DNA of 64,000 bases from Vandiemenella viatica. Lineage: Eukaryota > Arthropoda > Insecta > Orthoptera > Morabidae. The notes under the pieces were generated by a model. It had not been told where the DNA came from. It did no database searches and saw nothing but the letters and a program-made list of their open reading frames with translations. Of this stretch, positions 12,823 through 24,100 are shown piece after piece. A program made the position numbers and the translations under genes. Each line of letters begins with the position of its first letter. Position 1 is the stretch's first letter. The stretch lies in assembly GCA_031002005.1 (NCBI GenBank), contig JARYHS010009186.1, positions 187,142,437 to 187,206,436 of the forward strand, given 5' to 3'.

Positions 12823-14595
12823 TTCAATTAGTGAATTAAGAAATCGTGGTTTTGTACGTTATATCCTTTTTCGTTATGGCAAAATATTTATTCAGAATTA
12901 ATCTCCATCATATTTTCTCGGCTGAAAGAAGTAAAATGTCTTGCAATACGTCACAGGATTTGTTGGTCATCGAGAATGTCGTTTGGCGGGAGTTGTGATG
13001 CCACAGCTCGAGCAGCGCTGGCAAGTGGTAACAAGTGTCCGGTTCCGCTCTTACAGACTAGCCAGGCGTGACGCACGCACCTCTAGAGCTGGGCCGCTCT
13101 ATTCTTGGTCCGACTGCGCGCAAACAACAAAGACTGAGAGGCAGCTCCAGGCGTCACAACACAGTGGCCAGTGTTCCCTCCGTAACTCCCACTGATCGCG
13201 GGTATCTTCAGATTAGAGAGCAATCTACTGTGTACACAGTGGAATAAGATGTAGAAATACGCAGTATGGGTAACTAAGAACGAATTCTGTTTTATTCGAT
13301 TCTGCAGTTACATCTAATACTTCTGAACCGAAACGGAGGAATTTACCATTTTTTTAAGTGACAGACATTCTATCGTGTTCAACTGAAATGTTGCTGAATT
13401 TTCTGCCAGTGGAACATTCATAAGATGCTTATTTGCGACGAGAATGAGTTCCATGCAGCCAGTATCATGATGATCTTCAATGGTCGCACCCAGTGATCTA
13501 TTTTCTGTGACTGATGATGTCTGCTAACTCAGTCCGTCTCTCGACTCGTCCGACAGTAAGGTTGTGGAGTCTCCGAACACTGTTGGAAATCAGAAAAAAA
13601 ATCAACATTCAGTAATGAGTGCGAAAAAAATCTAAAGAATAATACTTCCAGGTGATACAAGGTGGTGTGATTTATAATGAGAAACACGTCAGTGACTATT
13701 TTTAAAAATATAGACGGTAGTTTCCGTGAAAGTTATGAATCAAATTACCTTTTTCACTTCAACCAACAAATTATAAGAAATAACTGAAAAACATTACGTG
13801 ACTTCCTGAAAGTTGGCAGACTAGTACCGAAAATATTCTATGCATTAAATAAGGAACCATGTTAGTGAAAAAAACACGAATCCCTTTGTTATTTCGACTG
13901 TGTAATGTAAAATGTTGTCACTGACTTCCGTTCTGTTTGTTCACGTAAAAAAATTGCACCGAGAAAATTTTTAAGAAAATACTGAAATTAATTCCGGCAT
14001 CACGCAAGGCATTTTCAACGACCTTTCTTGATTGTTTCACAGTTTATTTGCGTATGATCGCGCGAGTGTACTCTCTCAACGCCGGCTGGTTGCTCGTTTC
14101 GTTTACCACTGAGAAAAATATTTCCTGTCTTCCATGGAAATGCTATTTTCAGCTCCTCTAGGAATTATTATTTGTCATTGTTCACAGTGGGGCAGATATG
14201 ACAAATTCCACGAGAAAATTGGAGAAGCACCGACAAAACGAAAATTAATGTATCAAATATAAGGGACCGATTATACTTCGAAACGACCGCTCTGAAATAC
14301 CTTCATGTCAGTTCTTATAATTGACCGAAGTTAATGTTTTTTTACCTATTAGTAAAAAAATTAAAAAAAGCACTTTAAAATATCTGCTACAATGATTTTA
14401 ATTTGGTTTCCAATGCTCATGCAGCTTGCAGGTTCGCGAATATTACTTGTCTCTCCAAATACGGAAGTGGCAATTTTGCCGGCTGAACCTATGGACAAGG
14501 GGATGGTGCGGACGGGGGAGGTTGCTGAGAATAGGTGACCTTGACAGGTCTAATTTCATCAAATTCCTTCTGCAAAATGTAAACTCCCACTTGCT

Positions 14596-14598
<3 letters not shown>

Positions 14599-14645
<47 letters not shown>
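14599..14645 (+). repeat. T(47) homopolymer
   Basis: Uninterrupted run of 47 T residues. The open frame that crosses it encodes polyphenylalanine and is an artefact. Confidence 0.95.
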
Positions 14646-14647
<2 letters not shown>

Positions 14648-17600
14648 AGGTCTTTTTCATCAAAACTTACACGTTCATGATACCAAAATGATTCAAAAAA
14701 TGGGAAAATTTTAGAGAATCTGAAACTTTCAGATGGAAAACATTTGTTTAATTACCCAGTTATTTAGAAAGTGAACGCCTTATTTTTTCATTACTTAGCT
14801 TTCATTTTATAGCTATTTTTGATCAGCTAGTACTTCATTGTATCAGAAACCTGCCAAAAGCAGAACAATAAACTACAGAGAGATCCCACCGGTGTATACT
14901 GCTTTGAAGTAAGGTCTAAACCGTGCATGGATAGAAGATGCCAACCGTCGAGGAATGAAAAGGGTGTGCAATAACTAGAACATTCATTATTTTTATGTTG
15001 TACGTCATTTCGGGTGTCATTCTAGCGCATTAGCAACCCAAGCTGTTATTGACTTCGGTATACATTCTCCCAAATATCGACGTGGCAAATTTATTTTCAG
15101 TTATCAAGGAGAACAGGAATAACAAATTACTTAAAACCTAATCGTCGCGAACTTTTCCGTTGCATTTCCTTTGTTCAGTCAGCTGGTCTAGATTGTAAGG
15201 CAACTCTCACTTCGCGATCAGATTAAAAAAGTGATACCTGCAGCGGGACCGTTTTACCATGTGATGTACGTATCGAGTGACTTTGAAGAGGACTCGTCCG
15301 GAGAAAGCAGTGTTCCGGATTTCTCCAGCGTGACAGATCGTGGGCGACCTGTACCCCCTGCGCGTGTCTACCTGCGACCCATTTGTGTCACGCAGAACAG
15401 ATAAGGAAGTCTCCCGAGCGTGCTAACACATCCGTCCCGCTCCGTCTATTGGCGCGACTGTACTGAAGAGTCCAAGAAAATCGGCTACTCCTTTTTTTTG
15501 TCAATGCGGAGGCATTCCGCGCGTACCGCGCGTACGTTTCTACGAAACCTTCATACCTTTCCTGCAGAATAGTATAAAAATAAACTTTCCAATGGAGTCG
15601 TCTCGTATGCAGTAATACTCATATAGCTCACGTTAGAGATCTGTAATACCACACAGTGGCATACGTTGCGATAGCTGTTTCATGTAAGGGTAAGTATTAT
15701 TATTTTTTTTGAGAGTTGTAATTAAAAATGAAAATTTTCACCAAATTCTCCAAATATTAAACAAATTTTTTGATCTCAGACCATCAATAATTAGCCGCTC
15801 CAGTTGTCTTACAATTCAGCCGCGTGCGTTATTCACATAACTACTTCAAACTGCACAATCAACAAGATATGAGGAGACAACAGCGCAAAATGGTGAAATA
15901 TCAGTGCGCAGCAATACTTTTTAATTTGGCATCACATCATGCTCATTTTCATCAAACTGTTCATCAGCTTCGCACATATTTTTTTTATTCTTCGTTCAAA
16001 ATTTGGAAAAATCTGTCTAATTTTCCCCAGAAATTTCGCAATTCGACTAATAAATTTGGTTACTCCATGTATTATTACGGTTCAAAAAATCTAGCTTTCC
16101 CCGCAGATCAGCAGTTCGTTGACCGAAATATTTAAAACTAACAACTTAATTTCGGTGTAGTGTATCCTCGAGAGATCGAAGTAACCTGTTTCCTAGCTGG
16201 AACATTACAAGGAAGCAAATTTCCGTTTCTGTGTGCTTATGAATTATTAATGTTTATGCTGTCACTTAAATCACAAAGTGACGAAATATTTACTTTCCAT
16301 TATTGGCGAACCCGGCGACTGACGGATAAACTTCAGATTCAGTTTTCGGTGGACCAGAACTTCAAGTAACGTCAGCCAGTCCGAATTTCGCTTTGAATGT
16401 TTCCCGAAATCACTTCAGGTGAATCTCGTTATGGCATATTAAAATCATATCACCACAAATTGTTTTCTCGACAAATCCCTCGACAAGAATCTTCCATTAT
16501 TGTTGAAATCTTTACAACTGTCGAAAAAGTTTAGTACTTTCACAGTTTATAACAAACAGGCCAAAGTGTTAGCAGAAGCTCTGTCAGCATAACAGGATTA
16601 GATAATCCAATATTTATGGACTAACTTCGTTTGTGTACTGTTGCAACACACTGTAAGAACATCGATGACACCGCGCCTGCAGTCGATTTGAGTAAAAATA
16701 AACGTATCTCCCTAACACCAAACATTTTGAAACTTATGCCATAAATATTGACACAGTATCAACTATGAGAGAGGTGTTGCAGTCGTAAAAACCAGTCCGT
16801 AAACTTCGGCTTCCACTAAATCACAGCTGCGTTACGTTTCGAAACTGATAAGACATTCTTGTAATCAGTCAACAGCCTAAATAAGATAATCCACAAGTAC
16901 AGCCCGTGTTTTGCCGATACGATTGTTTTCCCGGTGTTTGTGATAACTCTCTGTGCAGCTACGTAACAATAGTGGCGCAAGACGTCCAGGTTTAACCCTT
17001 TCGCAGTTTTTGTTACTCTTCCTTCACTCCTGCCTTTCAAGCGTTCAGCCTGAGGCAGATAATCTTTAAGATTTACAATGTTACGACCTCTCTCGTATTT
17101 CTTCAGCCGTGAGCAATTATCTCGAGAGTGACTACTAAAACAGGACTATTGTTGTCTCGTAGTTTGCACAGGTAATTACCGCAAATGAAAAAAAGTGGTG
17201 TTACAGTACGTTACACGTTCATTGCAGAACCGCTTTCCTTGTTTGCTGTCTCATTTTTGAACGGGTTTGTAAGCGATCACGTAAATATTATTACTTACTT
17301 CACCCGGGGCGGTACAGTAACTTTTGTATTCAATGAGTCTACGTAGATTCTGATTAGATAATAAGTTTGCTTGTGTTATTTCTTTTTAAGTTTATTCGAA
17401 ATAAATTTTTTGAGTGGAAACTTCGATGTGTTTTGAAACATGTAATTTGTTTTAGGTTTCTTAAACTTTACCAGTCAAAATCAAAATAAGTTTGGGTAGA
17501 AAAAAAATGTGCTTTTGTGTTTACTATGAAATAAATAGATTTGGTAGTTACATTTCGTTATGGAATTTTAAAGAACCTGAAACACAGATTCAGGAAACAG

Positions 17601-18046
17601 TGATGAAGTGGAATAATCTGCCTTGTTATGCGCCTGACCTTTTATCATTAGTAATAATTTGATCTTGATGGTATAATTTTAGTTTGTTTTCTTCTTTAGA
17701 GTTATGTATCACAACAGGAAAAGTGGCGCAAAAAGAATAATTCATTACTTACTTCCAGAATCAAAATGTCAAAAAATAGCTTAATATTTTTTGAAACCTA
17801 CCGTTTTTTACTCTGCCACCATTTTTAACGCTCTTTGGGCTCACCTCTTAAAATAAGTTACTTAAAATTAATGTAATTATTCCAGTTTGTAACACTGGTA
17901 GTGAAGGTATTCTTTATCGCCTCTTCCGTCCCCCACTCTTCACAGATATTTTGAGCATTACTATTCGCTTTTAGCTGACCACAAAACACAGAAGACATGT
18001 TTTGAATGGATATCCACTACGGCGTATTTAACTTCCTTGACGATAT

Positions 18047-18250
18047 TACCGAGCTTTGTGGGTGAGCGACAACGCTCGAACCTGGCATCCGGACATTCTG
18101 ATTTCGGTTTTCCGTGTTTTCCCGGAAATCACTCCAGGCAAATCCAGGGATTGTTTGTTCAAAAAGGTCATGGCCAAATTCTTTTCCATACCTTGTCTCC
18201 AGTCCTCCTTCGCTTTTAATGACATTGACGAGACGTAAAGTTAAAAAAAA
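18047..18250 (+). mobile_element. SINE with B-box region deleted
   Basis: Head ACCGAGCTTTGTGGGTGAGC and GCTCGAACCTGGCATCC run directly into the central block. The stretch carrying the B box is missing. It ends GACATTGACGAGACGTAAAG plus an A-run. Without a B box it should not support pol III transcription. Confidence 0.8.
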
Positions 18251-20494
18251 TGGTCTCCTGCTAGCTGCTGCTCTTATGCTTTCAGATAAACTGAAATACA
18301 CTGACTGTGAAGTAACACTTACACAGTTAACACATTTGATGGCATTCACACGTATTTCTGCTCCTGTTTCAGAAGAATACTATAATATTAATCTGATATT
18401 GCTTGCACCAATCTTAGGAAAAAAATAATACTGTCGAGGCGCTGTAAACGAAATCGCCAAGTATGTAGGTAAGGAAACGACATGCTCAACTGTGTCAATG
18501 TTCAGTTACTTACCTTTCATCCGCCCTGTTGGATCAAACCTTTGTGGCATATTGATGGTTTTGCTGCTCCTTCTATGGCGTTAGTGGTTTCGAGCCGAAA
18601 TGTATCGAATTCCGTTTCTGTCATCAAGTAACTAGTTAAGCACCAGAGGATATACATGATCGTGTTACCGTTTGCATGTCTTTTCAAGCAGCGCATTCAT
18701 CAAGAAATAAAATCGGGGAAAAGGGGAGGAAATGATGTGGGATTGAGTTTAAGGAAGGTGTCTGTCTGTATCAAAGTAGATTTTTTAATAGTCCTCGATT
18801 TTATTTTTTGACGATTGACAATACGGATGATATTTGATCTAATTAAGCAAAGCTTCGGAACAGATGACATAAAAAATCCATTCATTAACATAATCTATCT
18901 TAAAACACTAAGAATGAATTGTACCTATCCTGATTGCGCCCCTCAGAATAGAAACAATATATTTAGTAAAATGATGGCCTGGCACATTAAATGCTTCCAG
19001 CACACCATCATTAGCAAAGAACTCGATTTATAAATTCAAACAAATAGCCTATACAAAATGCTTTTTACATGGAAATAGCTTCTCTAAACTCGTCAGGTAC
19101 TGGCATGCATAGTCTTGTATACAGTCTAATGAGTTAGACAACTACATTAGTAATATGAAAGAGATGGAGACAAATTTTAGTCATTTTATTGGACCACACT
19201 CATTTATTTTTTATTATAGAAGTAAGAGGTGTAGTGTTAAAGTATGTCATAGGTAGAGATGTTAAGAGCAGGTATTTAGTTCAAGAAATTACTGGATGAT
19301 ATGAAGTTAAAGTAGGACATGAAGTGGTTGTTTGGCAATGATGAGATAAGGCTGCCAGCAAACAGATATGGATGCTGCCCGTGTTACTGGTGGCAGAAGT
19401 AATCATGTTCCTGTCTGAGAGCCGAAAAGTAAACCAAACTAGGAAGTAACGAAGCTTCAGAAGCTGAGTCACAAACGTTGATGACTTCGAAAAAGGCCAA
19501 AGCTGCGTTCGTAAGAAATATTATTGGTCAGAGTGTCTAAAGGTCTTTTCTTCTATAGAACTGCAATATTATAGCTCCCATAGCAGATGATGAAAAATTC
19601 AGAAGCTTTTTTTTTACCTCCATACGGTGGAAAAAAAACTGGAACTTCTGTGAATGGAGATTCACTTATGTAATTAAATTGTATGATCTATGCGTTTGTT
19701 TTAATAGCTGTGCTAATAGAGAAAACACGTAGATAAAACTTAATAAATGCATTTAAAAACATGCGTGGCATATTTTCTAAAAATTGTTCGTATGGACATT
19801 GCGGTTTGATGTCATTGCAAGATGGCCACTTGTGGTATATTTTTCCGTGCCTGCTTACTCCAGTGATAATGCTCCAATTTTGGTAAACTATCATATTTAG
19901 CAGTTTATTTTAGAACGGTTGGGATAAGAAAAGTTTCTGTTTTAATGCAAGTGAATTAGCAAATAATTGTTAAGAAAACCAGTTGACAGTGTAAAAAGTA
20001 ATAAACATTTCCGCAGTAACAGCATGAAGTGAATATATGTTCCGCTAAATTTTTGCGACAACTGTAACAACGAATTCATTAGTTTCATCAGATAGTAATT
20101 CGTTCAATCCTAGCTTTCGGGAGGGCGAGCATTCGATCCCCGATGTGACTGCCGAAATAATTTCTGTGGAATGTCAGGATTATATATATATAGACTAGTG
20201 CAAATTTCCTTGTCTACAATACTCACCTGCCTCACTACAACACAAAACATTACTTTAGGTAATCTGATGTCTGATTGTGCCTTTGTCGATCTTCTACGAG
20301 CGTCTTGCCCGTGTGTCATAGGGGTTATTTACCCTTCTACCACTCTACGGGAACCCTGGGAAGATGAACTGGGGAGGTTTCCCATTTCCTTCCACAGTGT
20401 GTGTTCGTAAGTGTGGATGACTGTGATTGTGTGTGTCTGCGTCTGCGAATAACTTTTTTGTAATGAATGTTTGGTGCCATACGTTTGCTCGTAA

Positions 20495-20523
20495 CTTTAC
20501 GCCTCGTCGATATCATTAGAGGG
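20495..20523 (-). mobile_element. SINE tail relic
   Basis: The + strand ACTTTACGCCTCGTCGATAT followed by CATTAGAGG is the reverse complement of the common 3' end of the SINE family in this window. Only the last 29 or so bases remain. Confidence 0.5.
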
Positions 20524-20644
20524 TTGCCACACTAATGAGATATCTGGTACACGCTCTAAATGAAAGAACTGGCAATATACTGCCTTGTTTATTTCATCTT
20601 CTGTCATGTTTATGTCTGACGGTCCAGTTTTCGAACTACGTCAA

Positions 20645-20647
<3 letters not shown>

Positions 20648-20680
<33 letters not shown>
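20648..20680 (+). repeat. A(33) homopolymer
   Basis: Uninterrupted run of 33 A residues about 380 bases upstream of the first coding exon. Confidence 0.95.
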
Positions 20681-20683
<3 letters not shown>

Positions 20684-21043
20684 CTTTTAGGGAACATATC
20701 GTAATTTGAATTCAAGCCGTCAGATTCATTACAACATTTTGTAGAGTAGCAGTCACACATTATGCTGAAAATATTAAAACTATGTTGAGTGGAAACAAAA
20801 AAACGAGAGACGACTGAAATAAATAGAATTTTGGTACTATGGCAGAATATCCACATCGATAACTTGAATGAGACAGTAAAAGGTAAGTATTACAATCTGA
20901 CGCTATCAGCGGGATTTTAACAGCTTTGCGGTTGATTTCTTTGTTTTTTTTCAGCTGTCTGGACGCGCCATGTGTGCATGCAGTCTGCCACCTGTCGAGT
21001 TTGTACACGAGGCGTGGGCTGTGCGGGCCATTTTTAACGCGTC

Positions 21044-21068
21044 GCTTGCCTTTGTTCCGCAGGTGAGA
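21044..21068 (+). other. Acceptor with abutting donor-like sequence (CAG|GTGAGA)
   Basis: A pyrimidine-rich tract (CTTGCCTTTGTTCCGCAG) ends at 21062, ten bases before the start codon at 21073. The next bases are GTGAGA, which also fit a 5' splice site. The plain reading is a 3' splice site that joins an upstream non-coding exon to the first coding exon. The juxtaposition also fits a recursive (ratchet) splice site. No upstream exon could be identified. Confidence 0.4.
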
Positions 21069-21189
21069 AGCCATGGGGGCGATGTTTCGCAGTGAGGAGA
21101 TGGCTCTGTGCCAGCTCTTCATCCAGCCGGAGGCCGCCTACGCGTCCGTCTCCGAGCTGGGTGAAATGGGCATCGCGCAGTTCAGGGAC
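21063..21189 (+). CDS. Exon 1: start codon and extreme N-terminus (residues 1-39)
   Basis: Coding begins at ATG 21073, with G at -3 and at +4. It encodes the family's conserved N-terminus ([16 protein letters not shown], then [13 protein letters not shown]). The conserved FRSEEM position right after the start fixes this ATG, because homologues begin at the same point. Donor GTAAGT at 21190, phase 0. About ten bases of untranslated sequence precede the ATG if the CAG at 21060-21062 is the acceptor. Confidence 0.95.
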
Positions 21190-24100
21190 GTAAGTGCTGC
21201 TATAATAATAATCACATAAATTATTTCTAAAAGGTTTTTTTTAATAACGAGCCACTTATCTCCCTTTAGACCTAATACAGATCTATAAATGAAGTAATGA
21301 TTAAGGTCTCCGCTTTGTTAATATCATAATTCGACTCTTAAAGGGCAAAAGTATTAACTATCAAGGTCACGCGTATGAGACAGTTCAGAGTTAAACCGCT
21401 AGCGTTGACAACGATTGATCGCGTTACCGCTACATAACAGCACCTCATATCACAGAGGTATCTGTAAACTGTGTTTTTTTCTACACTAACTAGCTTTTCG
21501 GATATTTTTTTCTGTTAAGGAGACATTTGTGTTTTGCTATAGAATTCCTATGTAAATATTTTATCTACGAAATTTTCACACGGGCTAAGATCACATTGCT
21601 GCTAGATAGCAGCACCACGTCACAGTGCTATCGATATAGTGTGTGTGTTGTTCAGCTTAGGGGGCGTCTATTAATTACGTGTGGTGAAATAGGGGTGAGG
21701 TGGGAGAGAGGCGTCCGGCGAAATCTCACGAAATTTCACCGAGGGTGAGGGGAGGTCAACGGAAATCTCACGTGAGGTTACGAAATTCTTGTTGGACTGT
21801 AGAGCTAAAAAAAAAGATCTACAAATGACGCGAAAGTCGATTTTAGGGGGGTATTTCGTCTCGCCTTTGGAAGGGCAAGACCTAAAAAAGTCTCAAAAAG
21901 TTGCGTGGGCGATTACTAGGGGGGGGTCTCACGTACAGATCTCAAAAGAAGGGAGGGAAGGGTCGGTCCAGATCTCACGAAGTCTCGCCAGAGGAGGGGC
22001 GGCGTGTCCGGAAACCCGGAAAAAACGCCTCACGTAATTAATGGATGCCCCCTTAGTTTTATTCCGGTAAGGTCTGTGACAGTTCGGTTTCCGTGAAGGG
22101 ATTGTTTCAGGTGTTTACGTCGAAGTATTCGGACGCAGAACAGCAGACATCAGGTGAAATCAGAAAGATATTACAACAAACGAACCTACTCCTCTTTCAA
22201 CCTGCTACAGTCCACCAACCTCGCTATTAAACTATTTTAATCGCGAAATTTTGCACGGGTCATCTAGTGCTTACAGTTTCGACTGGTACTCATGATATGG
22301 TAACGGTTTTCAACCGGTTGTGCAATCTGCCTGAATCATACCTTCCTAACTTCTACCTGATGAAGGAGACTTGCGTACTTCACGTGTACAAAGCAAACTT
22401 TATCAGAAGTGTAAGACTGGTTAAAGGCCTTTAAAAATCCGAGCAGAGATCGGAATGTGGTCCTTGGACCTTTCTACCACTAGTCAGCCTGCAGACTGCT
22501 CAATGCATCGGCTGTAACCTTAGTAATATATACTAAATTGACATATACGGGCAGCTTGCGCGTACAATTCCATCCCTTTTTTTTTTTTTTTTGTTACTTT
22601 TTTCGAAAAGTTTTACATAATTTCAACAGAAGCCTCGAGTATCTCCATGATCTTTTGAGCCATTCAGTCCACATAGATACCCGAAAAGGCTTGTAAGAAT
22701 TCCATAGAGCTATACCTGGTACCTAACTAAGCACATTAAAGAACCATCATTCTGTAGACATGTTTTCAATACGGAAACTGGTTCAAATTCCAATCTCGGC
22801 GCGGGGTTTAAATGGCTCTCTCAGTCATCTAAACGCACGGCAATTTGTCCACCACATTACCGGTGACACGGCCTGTCCTTTCCTAAAAACTACTGGGACC
22901 ATTTTCATGTCCTCATATCTTCGTTCTGGTTAACGTTACCTGCTTTAAATTTCTATTATACATAGAATCAGCAATCTTAGCAAACGCGCTGAATTCTGTT
23001 TCGTTTATTTTCTTATTTGAAATCTATCCATAAGCAAAGTTCACCGATCTTATTTATTCACTCATTGATCGTCAAAAATACAAATCACTTCCCCCAATTT
23101 TACAAACATTCTAAAACGCGAATTTCGTTATATTTCCTTATCTATCTTAAACGTAGAATCACTTTCTGCCTAACATATACCACAGATTTTCAATATGCTG
23201 TAAACAGGGCTTACTAAGCTAAACTAAAGTGTTACATTTTACATCGTCCCTCTCCTTACATTAGAAGTTGGTGAAATTCAAAGTTTTTAACCGACTACGA
23301 TACTCCATCACCATGGTTCCACACTACTTCCCGTAGAATTAGAAACAGGTGATTGGGTACACACATCTGGTTTCACTCCAAAATCATCAGAAAAGTTCAA
23401 TATTGGTAATTTTCCTTGTATTTATCGAATGTTAACTCTAAATGTAAACGTTTCGGCACATGTTTGTACATTAATTGCTTTGTTTTGGAATACTCAGTGT
23501 GTTTCATACTTCTGCTATGCATGGATACCATCGTACTTAACTAGCTTCCTTCCTATAATTAGTTTTGAAGTTACTGATACATCGTTTACTTGGATAGTAG
23601 CAGTAACGCAGCAATCGCTCTCTCGCAACGAATCGGACGCGAACTTTTTGTTTAAAATAAGCGTGCACATTTTGGAGGGTTACATTCAGTCTTTTAAAAA
23701 TGCTTTATTATCCCGAATATTGGGAAATGCGGATTACGAATAGTTGCTAATGTGCACAAATTAGAGTCAGAAAACAAAGATGACTCAGAATAAGATGTCA
23801 ACCAGCAAAAATAAGTTAATAACAAAAATCTCATCTGATCGTAATGATCGAGAGGACGGGGTTTCGTACGGGCTGCGCAATCAAAACCTATCGTAGCCCT
23901 CTAACATTGACAGACTACAAGGGACTGACAGTTTAACGCGGAAACCGAACCAAGGAAGCGTTGTGATGTACTTCACATACACTATACAAGCTGTGCCAGA
24001 AGTGAAGGTCGAGTTGATGGCCTTCGAAAATTCCAGTCGAGACTGAGATTCGAACCGGGAACCTTCTGACTTCCAGTCATACTCCTTAATCAATGAGTCA

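Larger units (their letters stand above)
11468..18046. other. No gene seen; SINE fragment and T-run inside
   Basis: No convincing exon on either strand. Two stretches are noticeably less AT-rich than their surroundings, 12950-13200 and 15230-15480. Either could be a promoter or non-coding first exon of the downstream gene, but I see no decisive motif. The 103-codon frame at 15824-16135 has no recognisable domain. Confidence 0.45.
18251..21062. other. Immediate upstream flank of first coding exon
   Basis: No separate gene is seen. It holds a tiny SINE tail (20495-20523, - strand, GCCTCGTCGATATCATTAGA) and an A(33) run at 20648-20680. The last 60 bases contain the pyrimidine-rich tract and CAG that would act as an acceptor for the first coding exon, so this stretch is best read as the end of a 5' untranslated intron or as the promoter-proximal flank. 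Confidence 0.5.

Noticed and set aside
14426..14680. 84-codon frame with a long phenylalanine run
   Set aside because: Artefact of the T(47) homopolymer.
21527..22037. Small frames downstream of exon 1
   Set aside because: They fall within the Helitron-like remnant and the nested MITE. No protein similarity.
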